A stretch of 50,423 nucleotides of DNA. Origin: an uncultured Blautia sp. GTDB taxonomy: Bacteria > Bacillota > Clostridia > Lachnospirales > Lachnospiraceae. The notes under the pieces were generated by a model. The model was not told where the DNA came from, searched no databases, and saw only the letters and a program-made list of their open reading frames with translations. Numbering within the stretch: position 1 is the stretch's first letter; each line of letters opens with the position of its first letter. Positions 24,142-33,346 of this stretch are shown here, piece by piece. The stretch is taken from assembly GCA_900539145.1 (NCBI GenBank), contig UQAX01000015.1, positions 1 through 50,423 of the forward strand. The letters run 5' to 3'. The position numbers were made by a program, and so were the translations under genes.

Positions 24142-25337
24142 AAATGTCACCAATGCCACCAAAAACTGCAACCCCTTTAAATTCCCTTCCTGTGGGCCGT
24201 CTTGGTATTATTCCGTTAAAGAGCTGTGAAAAGCTGGGAAACAAGGTAAACGATTACATTGTCAACTGGAGAAAAGACCGAGACCATCAGGAAAAAAATG
24301 ACCTGAAATTTGAAGGCTACCAAAGAGAGTCCTATTTAGTAAATGCACAGACTCCTCGTTTTGGCTCAGGAGAGGCCAAAGGTGTTCTGGGCGAGTCAGT
24401 ACGTGGTGATGACCTTTACCTTATGGTAGATGTATGTAACCATTCCCTTACTTACAAGGTTTGCGGACAGGAAAACCACATGTCACCGGATGACCATTTT
24501 CAGGATTTAAAGAGAATTATTGCCGCCGTAGGAGGCAAAGCCCGCAGAGTAAACGTCATTATGCCATTTCTCTATGAAAGCCGTCAACACAAAAGAACAG
24601 GCAGAGAGTCTTTAGACTGTGCTCTGGCGCTTCAGGAGCTGACACACATGGGAGTTGACAATATTATTACCTTTGACGCTCATGATCCCCGTGTGCAGAA
24701 TGCAATTCCACGCCACGGCTTTGAAACAGTTCAGCCTGCTTATCAGTTTATTAAAGGACTGTTTCGTGCAGAACCTGATTTAGCTGTTGACAGCGACCAT
24801 TTAATGATTATCAGTCCGGATGCAGGCGGTACAGGACGTGCCATTTACCTTGCAAACGTTCTGGGTGTAGATATGGGTATGTTCTATAAACGCCGTGATT
24901 ATTCTACAATCGTAGACGGAAGAAACCCGATTGTTGCTCACGAGTTCTTAGGCGCTGATGTTTCCGGAAAAAATATGATTATCATTGATGATATGATTTC
25001 TTCCGGTGACAGTATGTTAGAAGTAGCTGCTCTCCTGAAAAAAAGAGGCGCTGCAAAAATCTTTATGTGCTCTACTTTTGGTCTTTTCACCAACGGTCTG
25101 GAAAGATTTGACAAGGCTTATAACGAGGGAACTTTTGACCGTCTGCTCACTACCAATCTGGTATACCAGACAGACGAGCTCTTAGAAAAACCTTACTATG
25201 TAAACTGTGACATGAGCAAGTACATCGCCTTAATTATTGATACTTTAAATCACGACGGTTCTATCAGCAAGCTCTTAAACCCTGTGGAACGTATCAATAA
25301 ACTCCTGCAAAAGCATAATGAAAGTCTGAAAAAATAA
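24138..25337 (+). CDS. Ribose-phosphate pyrophosphokinase (PRPP synthetase), long variant form
   Basis: 399 residues, longer than the usual 310-320. Recognisable parts are QHKRTGRESLDCALALQEL (ATP region), DAHDPRVQNAIP where classical enzymes have DLHAxQIQGFF, the flexible loop KRRDYSTIVDGR, and the PRPP-binding loop IIIDDMISSGDSML where classical enzymes have DDMIDTAGT. The catalytic His of the DxH segment and the loop Asp pair are kept. It makes PRPP from ribose-5-phosphate and ATP for nucleotide synthesis. Its start overlaps the DnaC-like gene (ATGA); a second in-frame ATG at 24144 is also possible. Confidence 0.85.
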   Translation: MKMSPMPPKTATPLNSLPVGRLGIIPLKSCEKLGNKVNDYIVNWRKDRDHQEKNDLKFEGYQRESYLVNAQTPRFGSGEAKGVLGESVRGDDLYLMVDVCNHSLTYKVCGQENHMSPDDHFQDLKRIIAAVGGKARRVNVIMPFLYESRQHKRTGRESLDCALALQELTHMGVDNIITFDAHDPRVQNAIPRHGFETVQPAYQFIKGLFRAEPDLAVDSDHLMIISPDAGGTGRAIYLANVLGVDMGMFYKRRDYSTIVDGRNPIVAHEFLGADVSGKNMIIIDDMISSGDSMLEVAALLKKRGAAKIFMCSTFGLFTNGLERFDKAYNEGTFDRLLTTNLVYQTDELLEKPYYVNCDMSKYIALIIDTLNHDGSISKLLNPVERINKLLQKHNESLKK

Positions 25338-25419
25338 AATCTCATCTTGAAATTAACAGATTTTAGGATTATAATAAAAGAAAAAGTTCATATATTTTTC
25401 AGCGTCAGGAGGTGCCACT

Positions 25420-25638
25420 ATGAAAGATAAATTTATCCCTATTTTAAGTGTTTGTACTGCGTTATTTGCAATTCTGTATGCCGGCTATGTTTATCAAGTT
25501 ACACAGGATATCAGCCTTGTAACCATTGTTCTTTTAATTGCTGGTCTGACACCTGCAATTCATACGGCATGGAATTATGTGAAGATCAAACTGGAAGAAT
25601 ATGAAAATATGCACTTTAAACATCATTATCACTGCTAA
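25420..25638 (+). CDS. Small membrane protein, 72 residues, unknown function
   Basis: Two hydrophobic segments (about 7-26 and 32-52) with a short turn, then a charged tail ending HFKHHYHC, which could bind a metal. CAGGAGGTG precedes the ATG by about 6 bases, a strong ribosome site, and a perfect terminator follows, so the gene looks real. It has an 82-bp gap after the PRPP synthetase gene and may have its own promoter (TATAAT-like at 25370). Function not recognised. Confidence 0.7.
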   Translation: MKDKFIPILSVCTALFAILYAGYVYQVTQDISLVTIVLLIAGLTPAIHTAWNYVKIKLEEYENMHFKHHYHC

Positions 25639-25684
25639 TTTTTTTCTTCATACTATATCGGAGTCAACACCTCCTTTCTAACGG

Positions 25685-25720
25685 GAAAGAGCCTCGGCTA
25701 CATAGCCGAGGCTCTTTCCT
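25685..25720. terminator. Strong bidirectional terminator
   Basis: GAAAGAGCCTCGGCT and AGCCGAGGCTCTTTC form a 15-bp perfect stem around ACAT. It lies between the converging small membrane protein gene and the SbcC-like gene. Confidence 0.85.
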
Positions 25721-27184
25721 TTAAAGCTTTGATACAGCAAATGGTATTCTTGCCTTCTCTAAAGCCTGTATTTCCCGTTTATTACTGCTAAATAAGATTA
25801 CCTGAGATTTCCTTTGGCTAATATATTTCAAAGCCTGTATCAGGCGTTTTTCGTCATACATGGCAAAGGTCTCATCAAGAACAAGAGGAAGCTCCTCCTC
25901 CTGACATAAAATTTCACCGCATGCCAGCCGAAGGGCTAAATATACCTGTTCCACCGTTCCGTAGCTGACCTGATAAAGCTGCAGATATTTTTCTCCTGTA
26001 TCCAGATAAATTTCGAAATTCTCTGTCAAAAGAACTCTCTTGTACTTCCCCCCTGTTATCTGTGTAAAAATTTCTGAGATTTCATCTTGCAATTTTTGCC
26101 CTGTAAGCTTCTGAAGATTTCCTGCTGCTTCTTTTATCTTGGCTTCCGCAATAGAAACCGCCTTGATTTCCCTGCGTATCTTTTCTATCTCAGTGTAATC
26201 GTTCCTTCTCTCTACTGCTTCTTCTTTCAGGTTTTCAAGCTTCATCTGCCTTTCCTGAAGACTTTCCGTCAAAAGCCTTTTCCGTTCCTCTGTTTTAACC
26301 TTCTTCTCAGTTCTCTGCTCCTGTTTCTTTTTTTGTAACAGCAGGCGGTACACCTCAAAATACGCACCACACAGCAAAAGCGGAAGTAGAATAGCCATAA
26401 GCAGATTTTTCCAAACCAGCGCTCCCAGCGCCGCTCCGGTTATAAACAAAGCTGCAAAAAGAAGGCTCTTTCCTTTTCCATTTTCTCGCACTTCTCTTAC
26501 AGGAGCGTCTCCTGACGGCTTTTCCTTTAATTTTCTCTGAATATTTTCTATTTCTTCTTCCTCATGGCGGATTTTCAAAGCAATTTCCCGCTCCAGCTTT
26601 TCTTTCTCTAAAAGAATGTCCTTTTCTTTTTGCTCCAGCTCTTTTCTACGTTTCTTTAAAATTTCCACTGCCTGCTCCGAATGGAAGCGAAAATCTCCCG
26701 TTCCCTGAAACTTTGACAGATAATCACGAATTTCCGTCAAAAGTCCTTCTTCTGTTCTGCTTTTTGCCTGTCCTATGGAAACTGTATTTTCATAAATATT
26801 TTCTGTAACGCCTCCCAGAAGCATGTCCAAATCTCCATGCTCCACGGAAAGTATCTCTCCGTCTGTTTTACAGACAAGAATAGGCGCTTTTGCAAATTTT
26901 CCAAATCCTCTTTCCAGACGAAACGTTCTTTCTCCACAGGTAAACACCATACTGCCTTCATACCAGTTCCCGTTTTCCCATGGCATATAGCGGCTGTAAA
27001 TATCTGTCTTGGAAGCTTTTCCTCTGCCTCTTTTCATGCCAAACAGCATACTTTGAAGAAATACGTGAATAGTGGACTTCCCGCTTTCATTCTCGCCGAA
27101 AAGAATGTTTATTCCTTCTTTTAGCTCAATTTCTTTTCCTTGAAATTTTCCAAAGTTCTTTAAAATCAGACGATTGATAATCAT
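25721..27184 (-). CDS. Short SbcC/YhaN-like ATPase with a transmembrane hairpin
   Basis: 487 residues with the ends of an SMC/Rad50-type ATPase: Walker A FGENESGKSTIHVF (about 30-43), Q-loop region, a coiled coil from about 170, then two hydrophobic stretches (about 233-270: LFAALFITGAALGALVW and LLMAILLPLLLCGAYF), a second coiled coil, the signature VSYGTVEQVYLALRLACGE and Walker B LPLVLDETFAMYD. SbcC itself is about 1000 residues with a zinc hook; here the hook is replaced by a membrane hairpin, as suspected for YhaN. It overlaps the SbcD-like gene by 4 bp and probably forms a membrane-bound nuclease complex with it. Confidence 0.82.
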   Translation of the reverse strand: MIINRLILKNFGKFQGKEIELKEGINILFGENESGKSTIHVFLQSMLFGMKRGRGKASKTDIYSRYMPWENGNWYEGSMVFTCGERTFRLERGFGKFAKAPILVCKTDGEILSVEHGDLDMLLGGVTENIYENTVSIGQAKSRTEEGLLTEIRDYLSKFQGTGDFRFHSEQAVEILKKRRKELEQKEKDILLEKEKLEREIALKIRHEEEEIENIQRKLKEKPSGDAPVREVRENGKGKSLLFAALFITGAALGALVWKNLLMAILLPLLLCGAYFEVYRLLLQKKKQEQRTEKKVKTEERKRLLTESLQERQMKLENLKEEAVERRNDYTEIEKIRREIKAVSIAEAKIKEAAGNLQKLTGQKLQDEISEIFTQITGGKYKRVLLTENFEIYLDTGEKYLQLYQVSYGTVEQVYLALRLACGEILCQEEELPLVLDETFAMYDEKRLIQALKYISQRKSQVILFSSNKREIQALEKARIPFAVSKL

Positions 27185-28245
27185 AATAGCTCCTCCCCTG
27201 ACTCTAAAAGCGCCTCTACGCCATATTGAAATGCCTTTTCTATTTCTTCTGTACGCTCTTCCTTCTCAAATAATGCAAGATATGCCTCCATAATACTGCC
27301 CTTATAATTTTCCTTTAGCTGTTCCTTGGAATATGCCATTGTGGTCTTATCTTCTATCTCTCTGACATTCCCCAGCTTATAAAAAGCATCTGTAAAAAAT
27401 TCTGTATGGACAGGCTTTTTCCCTTCCAAAAGAATGGTATAAAGATGCTCCTCTCCCTGTTCCCCAATAGCTTTCCGTATTTCATTTTCTAAAGAAAACT
27501 GTGTGGTATCTTTTCCTACCTGTATGGAAACAGTTCTATATTCCCTTATAGATGAAGATACAAACTCTGTGTAAATTTCCTTTTTTCGGATTTCTCCTTT
27601 TATATAACCGTGAACGCCTGTCTCATTTTTATCAAGAGGCTCTAAAGAGCCTGCATAAATCACTTTATTCTTCTGTAAAACCTGCGGTTTGTGAATGTGC
27701 CCCAACGCTACATAATCAAAGGGTGTATACAAAAACGTATCCCCTGAAATGGGAATATGCGTTTCGTCTCCTCCGTGAGCCAGCAAAATATTCACAGGCA
27801 TAGGAGAAGAAGAAATTTGCATCTGATTATATCTTGCCTCTAAAATTTCTCTGCTATGGTAGCTGAAACCATATACTCGAACACCCAAATCAGCAAAATC
27901 CACATGGGAAAGCTCTTCCTTAGAAAGCCAGAAAACGTTTTTTGCCCATGAAATCTTTTTATAAAAGGAATTTTCCTTTATGTAATCGTGATTTCCTGCA
28001 ATGAGAACAATTTTAGTATTGGGAATAGATGCAAAGAGAGCGTTTACTTCTTTTAATTCTTTTAACAAAGGCTGTCTGTGGAATAAATCTCCCGCAATGA
28101 GAAACAGACCGACATTTTCTCTGCCGGCCTGCCTGATAACATTTTGAAAACTTTCCCAGATTTCCCTGCCTCTGTCATAACTCCAAGGGAAGCCTTTATC
28201 CGGCGTTGCCCCCAGATGTACATCTGCTATATGGAAAAATTTCAT
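27181..28245 (-). CDS. SbcD/YhaO-like metallophosphoesterase (DNA repair exonuclease)
   Basis: 354 residues. The calcineurin-like metal sites are all present: HIADVHLG (about 5-12), IAGDLFHRQP, LIAGNHDYI, LLAHGGDE and ALGHIHKP. A C-terminal capping domain follows (about 220-354), rich in charged residues. With the neighbouring ATPase it should form an Mre11-Rad50-like pair that trims DNA ends or hairpins. It is 9 bp downstream of asnS, and its start has a GGAG-like site. Confidence 0.88.
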   Translation of the reverse strand: MKFFHIADVHLGATPDKGFPWSYDRGREIWESFQNVIRQAGRENVGLFLIAGDLFHRQPLLKELKEVNALFASIPNTKIVLIAGNHDYIKENSFYKKISWAKNVFWLSKEELSHVDFADLGVRVYGFSYHSREILEARYNQMQISSSPMPVNILLAHGGDETHIPISGDTFLYTPFDYVALGHIHKPQVLQKNKVIYAGSLEPLDKNETGVHGYIKGEIRKKEIYTEFVSSSIREYRTVSIQVGKDTTQFSLENEIRKAIGEQGEEHLYTILLEGKKPVHTEFFTDAFYKLGNVREIEDKTTMAYSKEQLKENYKGSIMEAYLALFEKEERTEEIEKAFQYGVEALLESGEELL

Positions 28246-28254
28246 AATACTCCT

Positions 28255-29646
28255 TTATAATTCACAGTTGTTTACAGTTCTTGGGAACGGAATAACGTCA
28301 CGAATGTTCTGCATACCTGTTAAGTACATAACACATCTTTCAAATCCCAGTCCAAAACCGGAATGACGAGTAGAACCATATTTACGCAAATCCAGATAAA
28401 ATCCGTAATCTTCTTCGTTTAAGTTCATTTCTTTCATTCTTTGGCTTAATTTTTCGTAAGAGTCCTCTCTCTGACTTCCTCCGATGATTTCACCAATTCC
28501 CGGAACAAGGCAGTCCATAGCTGCAACTGTTTTTCCATCCTCGTTCTGTTTCATGTAGAAAGCTTTGATTTCCTTTGGATAATCTGTAACAAATACAGGG
28601 CGTTTGTAAACCTGCTCTGTTAAATATCTTTCATGTTCTGTCTGTAAATCACAGCCCCAGTATACTTTATAGTCAAACTTGTCGTTTGCCTTTTCCAGAA
28701 TTTCAATGGCTTCTGTATAAGTAACGTGTCCGAACTCGGAATTTAATACGTTGTTCAATCTGTCTAAAAGTCCTTTATCTACGAAAGAGTTAAAGAAGTT
28801 CATTTCTTCCGGTGCGTTTTCCAGAACGTAACGGATAACATATTTCAGCATGGACTCTGCCAGCGCCATATTGTCATCTAAGTCTGCAAATGCCATTTCC
28901 GGCTCAATCATCCAGAATTCTGCTGCATGACGTGTTGTATTGGAGTTTTCTGCACGGAAGGTAGGTCCGAAAGTATAGATGTTGCGGAATGCCTGTGCAA
29001 AAGTTTCTCCGTTTAACTGTCCGCTTACCGTAAGGTTTGTAGCTTTTTTGAAGAAATCCTGTGAAAAATCTACTTTTCCTTCTTCGGTTTTCGGAATATC
29101 GTTTAAATCCATCGTTGTTACTTGGAACATTTCTCCGGCGCCTTCGCAGTCACTTCCTGTAATCAGTGGTGTATGCACATATACAAATCCCTGTTCCTGA
29201 AAGAACTGGTGAATGGCATAAGCGATTAAAGAGCGCACTCTGAACACAGCCTGAAAAGTATTTGTTCTCGGTCTTAAATGAGAGATTGTTCTTAAATATT
29301 CCATGGAATGGCGTTTTTTCTGCAACGGATAATCTGCTGCGGAGTCACCTTCTACCATAATCTCTGTTGCCTGAATTTCAAAAGGCTGTTTTGCCTGTGG
29401 TGTTGCAACTAAAGTTCCTTTTACTACAATCGCTGCTCCTACGTTTAATTTTGAAATTGCCTGAAAGTTTTCCATTGTATCATGGTATACAACCTGTAAT
29501 GTTTCAAAAAAGCTTCCGTCATGAAGCACAATAAATCCGAATGTTTTAGAGTCACGGACACTTCTTACCCAACCGCCCACAGTAACTTCTTTATCCAGAT
29601 ATTCTTCTCTGTTTCTGTAAATTTGTTTTACTGTTGTTAACTGCAT
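28255..29646 (-). CDS. asnS: Asparagine--tRNA ligase
   Basis: 463 residues, standard length. The N-terminal OB fold reads VTVGGWVRSVRDSKTFGFIVLHDGS in pieces; class II motif 2 is TFGPTFRAENSNTTRH, where the Asn-specific enzyme differs from AspRS, and motif 3 is GFGLGFERCVMYLTG near the C-terminus, followed by RDVIPFPRT. It charges tRNA-Asn. The start has GAAGGAG upstream and a promoter-like TATACTATAAG near 29700. I looked for a T-box leader and found none; the leader is only about 50 nt. Confidence 0.96.
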   Translation of the reverse strand: MQLTTVKQIYRNREEYLDKEVTVGGWVRSVRDSKTFGFIVLHDGSFFETLQVVYHDTMENFQAISKLNVGAAIVVKGTLVATPQAKQPFEIQATEIMVEGDSAADYPLQKKRHSMEYLRTISHLRPRTNTFQAVFRVRSLIAYAIHQFFQEQGFVYVHTPLITGSDCEGAGEMFQVTTMDLNDIPKTEEGKVDFSQDFFKKATNLTVSGQLNGETFAQAFRNIYTFGPTFRAENSNTTRHAAEFWMIEPEMAFADLDDNMALAESMLKYVIRYVLENAPEEMNFFNSFVDKGLLDRLNNVLNSEFGHVTYTEAIEILEKANDKFDYKVYWGCDLQTEHERYLTEQVYKRPVFVTDYPKEIKAFYMKQNEDGKTVAAMDCLVPGIGEIIGGSQREDSYEKLSQRMKEMNLNEEDYGFYLDLRKYGSTRHSGFGLGFERCVMYLTGMQNIRDVIPFPRTVNNCEL

Positions 29647-29749
29647 ATCTTTATCTCCTTCTTATCAATCCGTATGCTAAAAGCTTTGCAATTTCCTTAT
29701 AGTATATCTCATTGCCCTGTTCAACGCAAGGCTAAAAAGAATGGAACAA

Positions 29750-30868
29750 CTATTTTAAGTTCTCCGGATTGAGACATTCCAGCTCAGGAACTACAAATCT
29801 TCCGTCTTTACGAACCAGAACATCATCAAAATAGATTTCTCCGCCGCCGTATTCCGGTCTCTGAATTAACACCAAATCCCAGTGAATGGCTGAATGATTT
29901 CCGTTTGGCGCATCATTTTCATAGCATCTGCCCGGTGTAATGTGGATAGAGCCCTGAATTTTCTCATCAAAAAGCGTATCCTTCATAGGGTTTAACACAT
30001 AAGGATTAACTCCGATGGCAAACTCTCCTACATAACGTGCTCCTTCATCAATATCAAAGACTTTGTTAATTCGCTCTGTATCGTTAGCGGTTGCCTTAAT
30101 AATCTTACCGTCTTTAAATTCCAGACAGATATTTTCATAAGTAAAGCCCTGAAATGCAGATGGTGTATTGTAGGATAAGGTTCCGTTTATAGAGTCTCTC
30201 ACCGGAGCTGTAAATACTTCACCGTCAGGAATGTTACATTCCCCGCTGCACGGAACAACCGGAATATCTTTAATGGAGAAGGTCAGGTCTGTTCCCAGTC
30301 CTGTAATGCGCACCTTATCTGTCTTTTCCATATATTTTACAAGAGGTTCCATAGCCTTTGCCATCTTGCCGTAGTCCAAAGTACATACATCAAAGTAGAA
30401 ATCTTCAAAAGCTTCCAAGCTTGTATTGGAAAGCTGTGCCATAGAAGCATTTGGATATCTCAAAACAACCCATTTTGTCTTTGGCACACGAATATTTCCG
30501 TGAACCGGTGTGCTGTAATACTGCTCATAAAGATTTAATTTTTCAGCCGGAACATCGGATTTTTCCGATACGTTATCGCCTCCACGAATGCCGATATAGC
30601 AATCCATTTGAGACATCTCCTGTCCGTCGATTTCAGCCATAAGCTGAAGCTGCTCCTTTGTACAATGTAAGAGCATTTCCCTTTCCACCTGTGCATCTGT
30701 AAAATGTGGGAACGGAATTCCCCCTACCTCATACACTTCTTTTATCAACTGTCTTGCAAGTGTTTTTGTTTCATATCCCACATAATGAATATAAACTTTT
30801 TCTCCTTTTTGAACTCTGCAAGAATGGTTTACTAATACTTTTGCTAATTTTTTAATTCTTTCATCCAT
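29750..30868 (-). CDS. Aminopeptidase of family M29 (AmpS/PepS type)
   Basis: 372 residues. The M29 metal ligand segments are visible in order: NIPDGEVFTAPV (about 213-224), ARYVGEFAIGVN, SAIHWDLV and GGEIYFDDVLVRKDGRFV. The N-terminal domain starts ERIKKLAKVLVNHSCRVQKGEKV as usual. These are cytoplasmic dimeric metallo-aminopeptidases of broad specificity; their size is normally 370-410, as here. Its ATG lies 18 bp after the stop of the 814-residue exported protein, so it is likely in the same leftward operon. Confidence 0.92.
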   Translation of the reverse strand: MDERIKKLAKVLVNHSCRVQKGEKVYIHYVGYETKTLARQLIKEVYEVGGIPFPHFTDAQVEREMLLHCTKEQLQLMAEIDGQEMSQMDCYIGIRGGDNVSEKSDVPAEKLNLYEQYYSTPVHGNIRVPKTKWVVLRYPNASMAQLSNTSLEAFEDFYFDVCTLDYGKMAKAMEPLVKYMEKTDKVRITGLGTDLTFSIKDIPVVPCSGECNIPDGEVFTAPVRDSINGTLSYNTPSAFQGFTYENICLEFKDGKIIKATANDTERINKVFDIDEGARYVGEFAIGVNPYVLNPMKDTLFDEKIQGSIHITPGRCYENDAPNGNHSAIHWDLVLIQRPEYGGGEIYFDDVLVRKDGRFVVPELECLNPENLK

Positions 30869-30885
30869 AATTTTTTCCCTTTCTT

Positions 30886-33330
30886 TTATTCACTGATTTT
30901 TTCCATATAACAAATAAAAACATTTCCGTTTTCTTCAAACGCCTTTGTACTGTCATTCATTCCCATAGGGGCTGTTATCTGAGAGGAGGCATCGTATAAA
31001 TAAGTGTTATATCCGTCAAAGCCTACTATAACCTTGGCAGCTCCGCCCTCGCCTTTTACAATCACAGGTCTTTGTGCACCGATTTGATATAAAATCTGAG
31101 AAAGTGTGCAGCCTGTCATATCAACAGCCTGTCCCTGTTTTTGTATCTCTTTTTCCAGTTCATCTGCACTTAGAGGAGCTTTTTTCACTGCATCGGGAAT
31201 GTCTCCCAAGGCAATCGTTGCCTTATCGGCTGTATTTCCTCTTTCCCATACATACTGCTGCGCCTGATTTAACACAACACCTGCATTGGTATCGGCTGCA
31301 TTGATTGCCTCTGCTGCATTTCCGTAAATCCCCCATAGTTTTCCCATGGCGTATACATAATATTCTTTTTTGTCTTTCTCTTTCTGCTCCATATTCAGGA
31401 CAACATCTTTGGTATTCTCCATGAATTTCGCTTCCATAACAAGAGGCTCTTGTTTGCTGCCACCCTCAAACTGTAAGCCGATAATATTTGCCTGCCTGTC
31501 TGTGGTCATCAGCGCCACGGCAAAGGTCTTATCCTGCTTATCTCTTACATTATTTAAAATCTGGCTGCTGGTAACTGTTTGGTAGCTTTCTCCATTCCAC
31601 TGCGCCCTTACGATTTCTAGCAGATTATCCTGAAATTTTACATCCATGATATAATATCCGTCTTCATGGTAGGTTTTCTTTACTTCACCCTTTAAATTCT
31701 GAATTCGGACTTCATTCATGGCAAACTGTCCGCCTACAATATCGTTGTCGCTGGCAATGCCGTAAACAAGGTCTTCATTCATAAATCCAAACACCCGCAG
31801 CTTTGCGCCGTCTCCTGCCTGAATTTTCTCCTGCTTCTGTGTTTCCATGTCCATCATGATAATAGACGTACCGTTATTTACATCCATACCGTCCAGCCAT
31901 GCCACATATCTGCCGCTTTCTGATACCTGGAAGCAATCGTCCTTTACATCTTCCTGTAAAACCTTATACTCTTTATCTTCTATATGGAATTGGTATAAAT
32001 CTCCGTTTAAAAGTCTGTAAAAATATCCGTTTTTGCTGATATAAGCAAACTTTTCAAGCTCCTTCTTCAAAAACTCAAAGGACTTTGTGCTGGTGAGGAA
32101 AAATCTTTCTTCTACTACATTCTGCTCGGCGCTGTAATGGTAAACAGCCGTTCCTACTTTTCCCTCATGCTGTCCTCGGTTCATGTAGCCGTATAAAACA
32201 AAGTCCATGTCTCCGTTTTTCTCTACCCGCACAAGGTCGATATCATGCTGAGAATAATCATTTCTTTCATCATTGCTTCCCAAATCACGGAAGCTGAAAA
32301 TACAGCTTAATTTGTTGGTTTTTAAATTATAAGACCATAAATCTCCCTGCTGTACAAAGGCTACAATCTGACCTGTACTGTCGGAAAGATACTGCACGTC
32401 CTTATCCGTCACGCCTAAATTCAACTGACCTTCTGTTACAACGGACTGCTCCGTAGTCAGCACCTGCTTTGCGCTTCTATGGAAATCAAGAAGCCTTATT
32501 CTGGTCTGGTCATAGCGCATACGGTAAAACTCATCCACCTGATAACGCTCAATCTCGCCTTTTTCATTCTCCGCAGTCATATAATACGTTATGGAAAGGC
32601 TTCCTGTATTGGCATTGATTTCCTTAATAGAAGGAATTCCCGGTCTGCTGATTTCCGGCTCCAGCTCTTTCCATGTAACCATGTCCAAGGCAGAATGAAT
32701 ATTCAAATCATTAAAGCTGTTATTTCCTCCGGAATTATCCGTTTCCAAATAAGTTCTAAGCTCGCCTTTTCCTTCTTCGTCAAAAGTTTTTGTATAAAAG
32801 CTATTGACAAATTCAATGTATTTCTCTGTGCTAAGCCCTGCTCTTTGTATCAGCCTTGTATAATAATTCCAACTGCCATGCTCTGTTTTTAAGGTAAAAT
32901 TCAGCGCATACTCCTGATCCATCAATATGGATTTCTGCAAAGTAAAAGCAGCGCTTAACGTTCCGTCTTCCTCTTCTTCAAAGTGGTTAATCTTATTATT
33001 TTCTATGACCTTGCTGCCATCGGAAGTGCGGACTTCATATACCAGACTTTCTATCTTCTGGTTATAAGGTGTAATACTGACCTGCAAGGTCTTGTCCGTT
33101 CCCAGAGGTGTCAGAGTATCACGCATAAAATCTGCCTGCATATCATCTTTATATCCATACATACGATTGACCTGCATGCCGCCGATTTTCATTGCCATAC
33201 AGGGAATAGACGCCGTCTGCAAATCTGTTTTATTGTCTGTATTCTGGCTGTTCATAAGGCAGCTAAAGCCTGCCACACCAAAAATAAAGACAAAAAACAA
33301 AATTAAAATTCTTCTTAGCTTTTTTCTCAT
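30886..33330 (-). CDS. Large exported protein with a propeller-like body and a degenerate C39-like C-terminal domain
   Basis: 814 residues. A signal anchor or signal peptide lies at about 7-28 (LILFFVFIFGVAGFSCLM); the Cys there is not a clear lipobox. The body has an N-terminal beta-rich domain (60-180), then repeated blade-like units (about 310-620: STGQIVAFVQQGDLWSYNL, SESGRYVAWLDGMDV). Residues about 690-814 resemble a C39-type papain-like peptidase (GCTLSQILYQIGAQRPVIV, GGAAKVIVGFDGYNTYLYD, ENGNVFICYME), but GGAAKVIVGFD lacks the catalytic His of the usual GGHxVxxxGYD. It is probably a non-enzymatic surface protein. Between a methyltransferase and an aminopeptidase gene, 16 and 18 bp away. 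Confidence 0.75.
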   Translation of the reverse strand: MRKKLRRILILFFVFIFGVAGFSCLMNSQNTDNKTDLQTASIPCMAMKIGGMQVNRMYGYKDDMQADFMRDTLTPLGTDKTLQVSITPYNQKIESLVYEVRTSDGSKVIENNKINHFEEEEDGTLSAAFTLQKSILMDQEYALNFTLKTEHGSWNYYTRLIQRAGLSTEKYIEFVNSFYTKTFDEEGKGELRTYLETDNSGGNNSFNDLNIHSALDMVTWKELEPEISRPGIPSIKEINANTGSLSITYYMTAENEKGEIERYQVDEFYRMRYDQTRIRLLDFHRSAKQVLTTEQSVVTEGQLNLGVTDKDVQYLSDSTGQIVAFVQQGDLWSYNLKTNKLSCIFSFRDLGSNDERNDYSQHDIDLVRVEKNGDMDFVLYGYMNRGQHEGKVGTAVYHYSAEQNVVEERFFLTSTKSFEFLKKELEKFAYISKNGYFYRLLNGDLYQFHIEDKEYKVLQEDVKDDCFQVSESGRYVAWLDGMDVNNGTSIIMMDMETQKQEKIQAGDGAKLRVFGFMNEDLVYGIASDNDIVGGQFAMNEVRIQNLKGEVKKTYHEDGYYIMDVKFQDNLLEIVRAQWNGESYQTVTSSQILNNVRDKQDKTFAVALMTTDRQANIIGLQFEGGSKQEPLVMEAKFMENTKDVVLNMEQKEKDKKEYYVYAMGKLWGIYGNAAEAINAADTNAGVVLNQAQQYVWERGNTADKATIALGDIPDAVKKAPLSADELEKEIQKQGQAVDMTGCTLSQILYQIGAQRPVIVKGEGGAAKVIVGFDGYNTYLYDASSQITAPMGMNDSTKAFEENGNVFICYMEKISE

Positions 33331-33346
33331 TTAAAATCCTTCCTGT

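Noticed and set aside
29647..29749. Possible T-box leader before asnS
   Set aside because: The leader is about 50 nt and has no T-box sequence or specifier hairpin.
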